DNA of 6,428 nt from the NCBI GenBank assembly GCA_026394095.1, contig JAPKYY010000955.1, positions 1-6,428 of the forward strand. Reading direction: 5' to 3'. This DNA comes from Acidobacteriota bacterium. GTDB lineage: Bacteria > Acidobacteriota > Terriglobia > Bryobacterales > Bryobacteraceae. Shown here piece by piece: positions 1 through 5,653 of the stretch. Numbering within the stretch: the first letter of the stretch is position 1; every line of letters begins with the position of its first letter. Position numbers and translations under genes: made by a program. The notes under the pieces are model-generated. The model did not search any database, was not told the DNA's origin, and was given only the letters and a program-made list of their open reading frames with translations.

Positions 1-687
1 GCCGTGCATGAGGAGGAAGGGCGGGTCGTCGGGGGTGACGTGGCTGATGGGTGAGGCTTCGACGTGGGTGCGGTATTCGAGGGTGTCTTTGGCCTCAGGC
101 AGGGGACGGGCCAGCCCCAACAGGAATTGGCCATTGGTGCCGGTGAGGAAGTTGACTGGGGCGGCGCGGGCGACTACGCATTGCACTTTGGCGCTTTCTC
201 GCTCTACCGGGTCGAGGTCTGTTGGGTTGCCTTTACCGTCGAGGCTACCGAGCAAGCTAACCAGGAGGCCGCCTGAAGAGCCGCCGGAGGCACCGATGCG
301 GTCTGCGCGGATGCCGTAGGTTTTGGCGTTGTGGCGGATGAAGCGAACGGCGCGTTGGACGTCTTCGACCGGGGCGGGGTAGCGGAAGCGGGGGAGCGAG
401 CGGTGGTTCACTGCGAAGACGGTGTAACCGCCGGTGGCAAGGGCCTTGGCGTAGAGTTGCGACTGGCTGTTGGATTTGAGGGCAGGGGCGCTGTAGGCAA
501 GCGGTGTCGTCCAGCCGCTGCCGGAGACGTAGATGATGCCGTAGCCGTTGGGCTGGGTGGGCTTGTAGACGTCGAGAAGCAGAGCTGCGCCGGAGTACAT
601 GCCGTAGACGACGTTGCTTTCGATCGTGAAGGGCTCGGCTGCCGAGGCGGCGGTTGCCAGCAGGATTGCCAGGGTTAGTGTGCGCAT
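1..687 (-). CDS. Exported alpha/beta-hydrolase (BD-FAE-like esterase), C-terminus cut by window edge
   Basis: Reading the minus strand from the ATG at 687 gives 229 codons with no stop up to base 1, so the gene continues outside the window. Residues 1-16 form a signal peptide (MRTLTLAILLATAASA, cleavage probably before AEPF), so the product should act in the periplasm or outside. The alpha/beta-hydrolase fold shows in IIYVSGSGW (residues 51-59, oxyanion-loop position), VEDVQRAVRFIRHNA (about 107-121), the nucleophile elbow GGSSGG (Ser137 as catalytic serine) and SPISHVTPDDPPFLLMHG (about 212-229), which in this family directly precedes the acid-residue region. The catalytic Asp and His would lie past the edge. 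Most relatives have HGGGW where this one has SGSGW. The family includes carboxylesterases, xylan or pectin deacetylases and feruloyl-esterase-like enzymes; the substrate cannot be read from sequence. It is divergent from the dodecin gene. Confidence 0.9.
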   Translation of the reverse strand, partial: MRTLTLAILLATAASAAEPFTIESNVVYGMYSGAALLLDVYKPTQPNGYGIIYVSGSGWTTPLAYSAPALKSNSQSQLYAKALATGGYTVFAVNHRSLPRFRYPAPVEDVQRAVRFIRHNAKTYGIRADRIGASGGSSGGLLVSLLGSLDGKGNPTDLDPVERESAKVQCVVARAAPVNFLTGTNGQFLLGLARPLPEAKDTLEYRTHVEASPISHVTPDDPPFLLMHG

Positions 688-707
688 GGTCAGGGCCAGC
701 CTATCAC

Positions 708-714
708 GGAGGTG
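708..714 (+). promoter_or_regulatory. Shine-Dalgarno-like GGAGGTG, badly spaced for the dodecin ATG
   Basis: GGAGGTG is a near-perfect anti-16S match, but it lies 21 bases before the ATG at 736, too far for normal use. Two in-frame GTG codons are closer: 712, which overlaps the motif, and 730, about 16 bases from GGAGGT. Dodecin homology still favours the ATG at 736, since the conserved part begins KMIELVGTS five residues after it. The motif may be incidental, or translation may begin at GTG 730. The rest of the 48-base divergent gap (688-735) must hold the promoters of both flanking genes; I see no clear -35/-10 pair. Confidence 0.3.
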
Positions 715-735
715 TGGGCGTGCGAGACTGTGGGC

Positions 736-942
736 ATGCCCGGAACATTTAAAATGATTGAGCTTGTTGGGACATCGCCCATCAGCTTTGCTGAAGCTGT
801 GAAGGGTGCGGTGGCTGAAGCAGCCAAAACCGTGCGTCACATGGACTGGTTTGAGGTTGTGAATGAACGTGGCCGAATTGAGGACGGCCAGGTTACCGAA
901 TTTCAGGTGACGATCAAGATTGGTTTCAAGATCGAACGCTAG
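736..942 (+). CDS. Dodecin, flavin-binding small protein
   Basis: The 68-residue product has the full dodecin pattern: MPGTFKMIELVGTSPISF at the start, an amphipathic helix with AVKGAVAEAAKTVRH (about 21-35), then MDWFEVVNERGRIEDG (36-51) and a last strand VTEFQVTIKIGFKIER. Dodecins are 65-75 residues long, assemble into hollow dodecamers and bind riboflavin, FMN, FAD or CoA between subunits. They are thought to store or buffer flavins in the cytoplasm. Trp38 matches the conserved aromatic that stacks on the isoalloxazine ring, and Gln57 matches the glutamine that contacts the flavin pteridine edge. The start is chosen by homology; an in-frame GTG at 712 would add eight residues (see the site at 708). 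The gene stands alone, is divergent from the hydrolase and ends nine bases before the convergent stop of the esterase gene, with no terminator hairpin between them. Confidence 0.93.
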   Translation: MPGTFKMIELVGTSPISFAEAVKGAVAEAAKTVRHMDWFEVVNERGRIEDGQVTEFQVTIKIGFKIER

Positions 943-951
943 ACGCTTGGC

Positions 952-2628
952 TTAGTCGTGACGCCAGGATTTGAGGTCAGCCCCCGCTGGGTGGTTGGCC
1001 TCAATTCTTTTCAGGATCTTGTCGAGGTACATAGTGTTGTAGCGGAGGCGAGAGATGGCGTTGGGGAGGTTGGGGTCGCCGTTCCAGCAGTGTTCTGCGC
1101 GGTCGCCGTATTTGACTTCGCCCTTGTAGGGCGGGTTGGTGGTTTTGAGGAAGTCTTCCATCAGATAGACGGCGTTGTTGAGGTAGAAGTTGTCCATGTC
1201 GCCGCAGTAGATGTGGAGCTTGCCTTCGAGCTGTGGAGCGAGTTTGGCCCAATCGCGCTGGAGGATGTGGCGGAGGTCGTAGTTATCGCGCCAGTAAGTG
1301 GCGATTTGCGGGTTGATGGCCCCTGTTTCTTTGTCCCAGAGGCGGGCGGGGTAGCCGTCGGGGCCGACTGGTGAATAGACGGCTTCCCAGATATCGAATT
1401 GCTGGCCGCTTCTGGTTTTGCTTCCCAGGGCCAGTTCCATTTGGTTGAGGGTTTCCATGGTTGCCGAGACGTGGCCGAGATAGTCTCGCTTACCGGGCTT
1501 GGGGATGCGCTGGTGTGGGCCTTCGGTGAAATAGGCGTTCTTGTCTTCGTAGATATTGATGGTGGAGTGGGCCCGGAAGTCTATGGGGTCGGGGCAGGCT
1601 CCGAAGGCTCCGTTGAATTCGGTGGGGTAGAAGATTTGGGCGGCGAGGGCTTCCCAGCCGCCAGTGGAGCCGCCGTAGGTGAAGCGGGCCCAGCCCTGGC
1701 CGATGCCCCGGAACTGGCGCTCGATCTCGGGGAGGAGTTCATACATGATGGCGTCGCCGTAGGGGCCGAGGTTCGCGCTATTGACGGCGTAGGAATCGTC
1801 ATAGAAGGGGTTGGCGTGCTGGATCTCGACGACGAGGAAGCGGGGGAAGGACTTGGCGGTCCACTGCTTGTAGAAGTTGTGGGCTTCCTGTTGCGTGATG
1901 CGGTTGTAGCCGGCGAGCTTGAAGCGCTCGGAGTAGTCGGGCTTCAGGTTGTCGTCGGGTGGCTCTGGACGGAAGCCGTCGAAGTCGGCAGGGAAGTGGC
2001 CGTGGAAGAGCATCAGCGGGTATTTGGCGTTGGGGTGGGTGTCGAAGCCTTCAGGCAAGAGAACGTGTGCACCAAGGTACATGGGCTTGCCCCAGAACTT
2101 TGTGAGGCGGGGGCTTTGGATGCGGATGTGGCGAATGTATTTGGTGTCTTTGGGTTGGGGGATGGCGGGAATGGTTTCGGAGAGTTCGAGCTGGATCTGG
2201 GAGTTCGCCTCGATGGTGATTTTGGTGGGCTTGGAGTAGAGGTTGCCGGGGGCTTTGTTCCACTGGCGGCCTTCGCCACGATCGGTGGGGAGCTTGAGGG
2301 TGTGGCCGTCGGCGCGGTGGAAGGTTTCGTATTTGTCTAGGACGGCCTGAACGGTGTAAGTGCCGGGCTTCAGGTCTGAGAGGCGGCGGATGGGGTAGCC
2401 GTAGGCTTCGGTTGAGACGGTGTGAGCGGAGTTGGGCCGGAAGCCGTCGACGTCGGAGCCGAAGACGATTTGGGTCTTGGGCGAGTCTGAGATCTGGTTG
2501 CGGGGTTCGGCCTTGTCGTCTGTGGAGAAGAGGATGAGGAGGCGGCCGTCGAGGGGCTGGGTGGCTTGTGTGGCTGGGAGTTTGACCTGGACTTCGAGGG
2601 CGGCTAGGAAGAGTAGCAGGAACGGCAT
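952..2628 (-). CDS. Secreted putative esterase, alpha/beta-hydrolase fold (esterase D / PF00756-like)
   Basis: A 558-residue protein when started at the ATG at 2628. A GTG three bases earlier (2631) is also open, and an in-frame TAA (2640-2638) rules out anything longer. Residues 1 to about 15 are hydrophobic (PFLLLFLAAL), a weak signal peptide without a basic n-region. Residues about 20-150 look like a beta-rich accessory domain, including a LKPGTYTVQAVLD segment. The hydrolase domain follows: YPLMLFHGHFP (about 203-213) near the oxyanion region, FLVVEIQHANPFYDDSY, then the nucleophile elbow YGGSTGGWEAL with Ser321. CGDMDNFYLN offers Asp477 or Asp479 as the acid and AEHCWNG offers His513. 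The order and spacing fit a Ser-Asp-His triad. It is translationally coupled to the pectate-lyase-like gene, so an ester group on pectin or a related plant polymer is a reasonable guess, but not shown. Confidence 0.85.
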   Translation of the reverse strand: MPFLLLFLAALEVQVKLPATQATQPLDGRLLILFSTDDKAEPRNQISDSPKTQIVFGSDVDGFRPNSAHTVSTEAYGYPIRRLSDLKPGTYTVQAVLDKYETFHRADGHTLKLPTDRGEGRQWNKAPGNLYSKPTKITIEANSQIQLELSETIPAIPQPKDTKYIRHIRIQSPRLTKFWGKPMYLGAHVLLPEGFDTHPNAKYPLMLFHGHFPADFDGFRPEPPDDNLKPDYSERFKLAGYNRITQQEAHNFYKQWTAKSFPRFLVVEIQHANPFYDDSYAVNSANLGPYGDAIMYELLPEIERQFRGIGQGWARFTYGGSTGGWEALAAQIFYPTEFNGAFGACPDPIDFRAHSTINIYEDKNAYFTEGPHQRIPKPGKRDYLGHVSATMETLNQMELALGSKTRSGQQFDIWEAVYSPVGPDGYPARLWDKETGAINPQIATYWRDNYDLRHILQRDWAKLAPQLEGKLHIYCGDMDNFYLNNAVYLMEDFLKTTNPPYKGEVKYGDRAEHCWNGDPNLPNAISRLRYNTMYLDKILKRIEANHPAGADLKSWRHD

Positions 2629-3659
2629 CACATGAGTTTAGCTGATGGGGCATCGATGATTTGGCCGGTTTTGTTCTTGACGTCGTTGAGGATGCGCTGG
2701 TCGATGGGGTCGTGGGGTTTGTTTGCGCCGGCTTGCTTAAAGACTTCTTCGGCGGCTTGCCGGGCTGAGGTGGTGGGGGGTGGTGTAGGGAAGGGGGTTG
2801 TGATGCTTGTGTATTCGCCCGTGAAGGCTTTGGTGGTGGCGGGTTGGTTGTCGATCTGATTGCCGGATTGGTAGAGGTGGGTGTTTGCGCTGCCGGCAGT
2901 GAAGGTGCGCGTCTGGCGGGACTTGTCGGTGGAGGGCCCGGGGATGGTTGTGTTTGCGATGTAGTTGATTTTTGTGGTGCCTTCTTCGGCAGCGCCGGTA
3001 TAGGTGGCCTGGCCGCCTTTGAAGCCGTAGTTGTAGATGACGTTGTTGGTGAAGTGGAGGGTGATGTTGTCGCCTACGCGCGGGTTGCGGCTGCGGTTGT
3101 GGGCGAAGAGGTTGTGGTGGAAGGTTATGGTGCCGCTGCCGTAGCGGATGAGCGAGCCGTAGCCGTGGTCGCCCTTCAGGTGGCAACTATGGTTGAGGCT
3201 TTCGGCGATGATCGACCACTGGACGGTGACTCGATCGGAGTGGGTGACGGAGAGGACTTCGTCGATTGACCAGGAAGCTGATACGTGGTCGATCAAAATG
3301 TCGGTTGCATTGTCGATGGAGAGGGCGTCGCCCTGGATGGTTGGGCAATTCGTGTCGCCGGGCCGGATGCGGAGATGTGAGAGGGTGACGTGGTGAGTTT
3401 TTGAAATGGTGACCGGCCAAGCCGTAAGGGTGACCGGGTGGTGCTGGCCGTCGATGGTGAGGTTGGGTTTTGAGATGGTGAGAGGGCTTTGGAGATGGAT
3501 TGTGCCCGGGAGGTTGAAGAGGATCGTGCGAGGGCCAGTTGCTGAGGTAATGGCGTGGCGGAGGGTGCCGGGCTTTGGGGAGTCGTCGAGGCTGGTGACG
3601 TGGTAGGTGTCGGCCTGGACAAGGCTTGTCAGAAGGAGCAGAAGGAGACAGGACAGCAT
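2628..3659 (-). CDS. Secreted pectate-lyase-like protein (polysaccharide lyase family 1 type, right-handed beta-helix)
   Basis: The 343-residue product starts with a hydrophobic signal peptide (LSCLLLLLLTSLVQA, cleavage probably after residue 16). It then has the PL1-type opening VTSLDDSPKPGTLRHAI (21-37), LTIDGQ (67-72) and LSHLRIRPGD (93-102). The core is GDALSIDNATDILIDHVSASW followed by SIDE (131-134, acidic residues in the calcium-site region), then HLKGDHGYGSLIRYG, HHNLFAHNRSRNPRVGDN and FTNNVIYNYG. By analogy with PelC, Arg191 in SRNPR matches the catalytic arginine and Lys162 may match the substrate lysine. The C-terminal tail (about 300-336: AEEVFKQAGA, DPIDQRILNDV, GQIID) is typical of environmental PL1 proteins. 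Expected role: beta-elimination of polygalacturonate outside the cytoplasm. The ATG at 3659 is secure, because an in-frame TAG (3680-3678) sits just upstream with no other start between. No Shine-Dalgarno is visible. The TGA stop overlaps the esterase ATG. Confidence 0.88.
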   Translation of the reverse strand: MLSCLLLLLLTSLVQADTYHVTSLDDSPKPGTLRHAITSATGPRTILFNLPGTIHLQSPLTISKPNLTIDGQHHPVTLTAWPVTISKTHHVTLSHLRIRPGDTNCPTIQGDALSIDNATDILIDHVSASWSIDEVLSVTHSDRVTVQWSIIAESLNHSCHLKGDHGYGSLIRYGSGTITFHHNLFAHNRSRNPRVGDNITLHFTNNVIYNYGFKGGQATYTGAAEEGTTKINYIANTTIPGPSTDKSRQTRTFTAGSANTHLYQSGNQIDNQPATTKAFTGEYTSITTPFPTPPPTTSARQAAEEVFKQAGANKPHDPIDQRILNDVKNKTGQIIDAPSAKLM

Positions 3660-3666
3660 TGCTTCG

Positions 3667-3672
3667 ATTATC
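3667..3672 (-). promoter_or_regulatory. Possible -10 element (GATAAT) for the lyase-esterase unit
   Basis: On the minus strand GATAAT differs from TATAAT only at the first base and ends seven bases before the ATG at 3659. That spacing would put the transcript start at or next to the ATG, giving a leaderless or nearly leaderless mRNA. This agrees with the lack of a Shine-Dalgarno before this gene. No convincing -35 box is found 16-18 bases upstream, so it may be chance. Confidence 0.3.
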
Positions 3673-3674
3673 GG

Positions 3675-3691
3675 CCACTAACGTGCAGTGG
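3675..3691. repeat. Short dyad CCACT-N7-AGTGG in the divergent gap
   Basis: CCACT (3675-3679) and AGTGG (3687-3691) are perfect inverted repeats around a seven-base centre. They lie in the 52-base gap between the divergent lyase and eRF1-like genes, directly upstream of the candidate -10 of the lyase. The shape suits an operator for a dimeric helix-turn-helix regulator, but five-base arms occur often by chance and no regulator gene is in the window. Confidence 0.25.
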
Positions 3692-3696
3692 TGTTT

Positions 3697-3703
3697 GGTG
3701 GAG
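3697..3703 (+). promoter_or_regulatory. Ribosome binding site GGTGGAG that fixes the eRF1-like gene start
   Basis: GGTGGAG lies eight bases before the ATG at 3712, an ideal distance. The upstream in-frame GTG codons at 3688 and 3691 precede or abut this motif and have no site of their own, so ATG 3712 is preferred over the eight-residue-longer form. Confidence 0.55.
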
Positions 3704-3711
3704 TCCATGTT

Positions 3712-4755
3712 ATGACCAACAAAATCAATACCAAGAACCTTTCATTTCTTGATGCCGAAGCGCTGAGAAGCCTTGCACATCAAAGGGGTGAGTGTCTAAC
3801 TGTGTTGCTGCCGACGACGCATCCCGGTGCGCCTGAAAAAGACAAGCTGGCGACGCTGAAGAGTCTGTTGCGTGGGCAGAAAATGGCGAGGGAAATGGAG
3901 GCAAAACTCGAGGAGGAGAATCTTTCGGGAGGAGGGCCAGGTGTTGTATTGTTCGGCCGAGGGCATGCTGTGGTGGTGCATCGAGCGAAAGTTGACGAAG
4001 CCAAAGCAGTTTCCAGTGACCGGTTCTTCCTGTTACCGGTGCTTCGTTGTGCGCGTTTGGCCAATCGATTCATGATCTTGGGGTTGAGCAAGAAGGTCTT
4101 GCGGCTGCTGCAGTTTGAAGGTGGGGTGTGCAAGAGTCTGGATCTGCCTTCGGGCATGCCATGGAGCCTTGTGGAGTCACGGGGTGCAGGGACGAATGAT
4201 TTGAAAATGAAAAATCATGCCCCTGGTGGAGAAGGTTCGATACGCTTTGGCACTTCTGCCAGCGACGAAGACGAAGAGCGGCATTTGGAGCATTGGTTTG
4301 GACAGGTTGACGAGGGAATCGCCAGAGTAGCCGGAAACGATCTGGTTCTGTTGATGGGGCTTGATGATGAGGTTGCGATGTTTCGGCGTGTCGCGAAGCG
4401 TTGCCGGCTGTTTGGGGATCATATTGCACACGGGATCAATGATTTTCCTCTGGGTGAAATCGCCCAGTTAGCGGGTGAATGTGCGCAGGAGCGGCAAGCA
4501 AAAGAAGCTCGCAAAGCTCTGGACCGAATCCGGGAATGGAAAGACCAGGGCCTGGTGTCGACCGATAGCGAAGACGTGAATCAGGCGGCCATTGAAGGCA
4601 GAGTTGACGTTCTTTGCGTTGGCGATGCCGCTGGCGAGGAAGAATTGGTCAACTCCACGGTGACTGAGACTTTGTGTCACGGCGGGGATGTGTTTGTTTT
4701 GAGCGGCGGGGCGATGTCCTCGGATTGCCCAGTCACTGCCCTGTTGCGGTACTAG
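3712..4755 (+). CDS. eRF1-like protein of the bacterial archaeo-eukaryotic release factor (baeRF) group, probably family 3-like
   Basis: The 347-residue soluble protein has the order expected of this group. It starts with CLTVLLPTTHPG (28-39), which matches the usual 'sxYLPTHR' strand, then KDKLATLKSLL and a charged helix. VVLFGRGHAVVVHRA (78-92) and RFFLLPVLRCARLANRFMIL (104-123) follow, then LSKKVLRLLQFEGG and a flexible loop with HAPGGEGSIRFG (169-180). Next come an acidic helix ending HWFGQVDEGIARV, NDLVLLMGLDDEVAMFRRV (209-227), a long Lys/Arg/Glu helix (about 256-280) and GRVDVLCVGD. The C-terminus VFVLSGGAMSSDCPVTALLRY is a hallmark ending. baeRFs are thought to act on ribosome-bound peptidyl-tRNA in rescue, hibernation or stress. 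The loop carries GGE where eRF1 has GGQ. The next gene, a Usp, is 13 bases away and almost certainly co-transcribed. Family assignment is from recalled patterns; the exact subfamily is uncertain. Confidence 0.78.
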   Translation: MTNKINTKNLSFLDAEALRSLAHQRGECLTVLLPTTHPGAPEKDKLATLKSLLRGQKMAREMEAKLEEENLSGGGPGVVLFGRGHAVVVHRAKVDEAKAVSSDRFFLLPVLRCARLANRFMILGLSKKVLRLLQFEGGVCKSLDLPSGMPWSLVESRGAGTNDLKMKNHAPGGEGSIRFGTSASDEDEERHLEHWFGQVDEGIARVAGNDLVLLMGLDDEVAMFRRVAKRCRLFGDHIAHGINDFPLGEIAQLAGECAQERQAKEARKALDRIREWKDQGLVSTDSEDVNQAAIEGRVDVLCVGDAAGEEELVNSTVTETLCHGGDVFVLSGGAMSSDCPVTALLRY

Positions 4756-4756
4756 C

Positions 4757-4764
4757 GGAGGTGA
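4757..4764 (+). promoter_or_regulatory. Strong ribosome binding site GGAGGTGA for the Usp gene
   Basis: GGAGGTGA is an eight-base match to the 16S tail, lying in the 13-base gap after the eRF1-like stop and four bases before the ATG at 4769. It fixes the Usp start. It also suggests that Usp is made at a higher rate than the preceding protein, whose GGTGGAG site is weaker. Confidence 0.8.
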
Positions 4765-4768
4765 AGTC

Positions 4769-5653
4769 ATGAAAATCCTATTGGCCCTGGATTGTTCTCA
4801 CGGAAGCGAAGAGCTTGTAGCCGAGGTGCTGGAGCAGGCCTGGCCGAAGGAAGCTCATTTTGATGTGTTGCATGTGATGGAACCAGTACATGCCTGGGCG
4901 CAAGCACTGCCTGCTGACGCTTTGAATGCCAAAGCTCACCAGGCAGTGACCGATGCGGTATTCTCTCTTTCAGCCCGAGGATGGGCCTGCGAGCGATACT
5001 TCCGCGAGGGCGATGCGAAGAAGGAGATTCTCAATTTCGCCGAGGAGTATCATCCAGATCTGATCATCGTGGGAGCGAGAAGACGGTCTAACGCGAGCCG
5101 CTTTCTGATGGGAAGTGTGTCGGCTGCCGTTGTGCGTCACGCCAAGTGTTCTGTGCAGATCGTGCGGGCCCGTGCACACGACTTCAGAGCGGAGAGGAGC
5201 TACCGGATTCTGGCAGCCACCGACGGATCTGCCCACGCATTGAAGGCGATGGAGGCAGTGGCTGCGAGGCCATGGAGGCCAGGGACTGAGATTCGAGTGG
5301 TGAGTGTGATCGAGTTAATTCTGCCCCCTACTCTCACGATGCTGGAGCCAGGAGATTTCGGCTTTCCTCCAGATAGTGGAGACTTCAACGAGGCAAAGAG
5401 GGAAGCGCATGGAAATGCCACTCGCGCTACGCAAATCCTGTCGCGTGTTTGCTCGCACATCAGCGAAGCAATGCCCGTTGTATCGAGCGGGGCCAAGAAC
5501 GCGATTCTCGAAGAGGCAGAGCGGTGGGATGCCGATTGCATCTTTGTTGGCTCGCACGGGCACCGAGGGATGGATCGATTCCTGTTGGGGAGCGTTTCTG
5601 AAGCGGTGGCAACGCATGCCAAATGCAGTGTAGAAGTGGTTCGGCAGGGCTAG
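4769..5653 (+). CDS. Tandem-domain universal stress protein (UspA family)
   Basis: The 294-residue protein holds two Usp domains. Domain 1 (about 1-134) begins MKILLALDCS with Asp8 and ends VGARRRSNASRFLMGSVS followed by VVRHAKCSVQIVR. Domain 2 (about 145-294) begins RILAATDGS with Asp152 and ends VGSHGHRGMDRFLLGSVS then ATHAKCSVEVVR. Domain 2 has a perfect nucleotide motif G-x2-G-x9-G-S (Gly261, Gly264, Gly274, Ser275). In domain 1 the second glycine is Arg105, so only domain 2 clearly keeps the ATP-binding signature. Tandem Usps are cytoplasmic, form intramolecular dimers, and are induced by starvation, oxygen limitation or other stress. The start is set by GGAGGTGA just upstream. The gene is the second of an apparent operon with the eRF1-like gene. 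Its TAG stop overlaps the convergent stop of the next gene. Confidence 0.95.
   Translation: MKILLALDCSHGSEELVAEVLEQAWPKEAHFDVLHVMEPVHAWAQALPADALNAKAHQAVTDAVFSLSARGWACERYFREGDAKKEILNFAEEYHPDLIIVGARRRSNASRFLMGSVSAAVVRHAKCSVQIVRARAHDFRAERSYRILAATDGSAHALKAMEAVAARPWRPGTEIRVVSVIELILPPTLTMLEPGDFGFPPDSGDFNEAKREAHGNATRATQILSRVCSHISEAMPVVSSGAKNAILEEAERWDADCIFVGSHGHRGMDRFLLGSVSEAVATHAKCSVEVVRQG

Noticed and set aside
331..678. A 115-residue plus-strand frame opposite the partial hydrolase
   Set aside because: The minus strand here reads as a clean alpha/beta-hydrolase with GGSSGG and DPPFLLMHG; the plus reading has no family features.
943..966. Possible terminator hairpin between the dodecin and esterase stops (TGGC 948-951 with GCCA 963-966)
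   Set aside because: Only a four-base stem, an eleven-base loop and no T-tract on either strand.
1399..2340. A 313-residue plus-strand open frame opposite the esterase gene
   Set aside because: Its translation is dominated by Gly, Val, Glu and Ala with no recognisable domain, and it is fully opposite a gene with signal peptide, catalytic motifs and family-like sequence. GC skew and codon bias of the real gene explain it.
2051..2653. A 200-residue minus-strand frame overlapping the esterase start
   Set aside because: It is rich in Pro, Arg and His, as expected from a shifted reading of C-rich coding DNA, and it conflicts with two well-supported genes.
2844..3269. A 141-residue plus-strand frame opposite the pectate-lyase-like gene
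   Set aside because: Low-complexity Val/Ala/Gly/Asp translation opposite a gene with clear PL1-type motifs; no ribosome binding site or homology signal.
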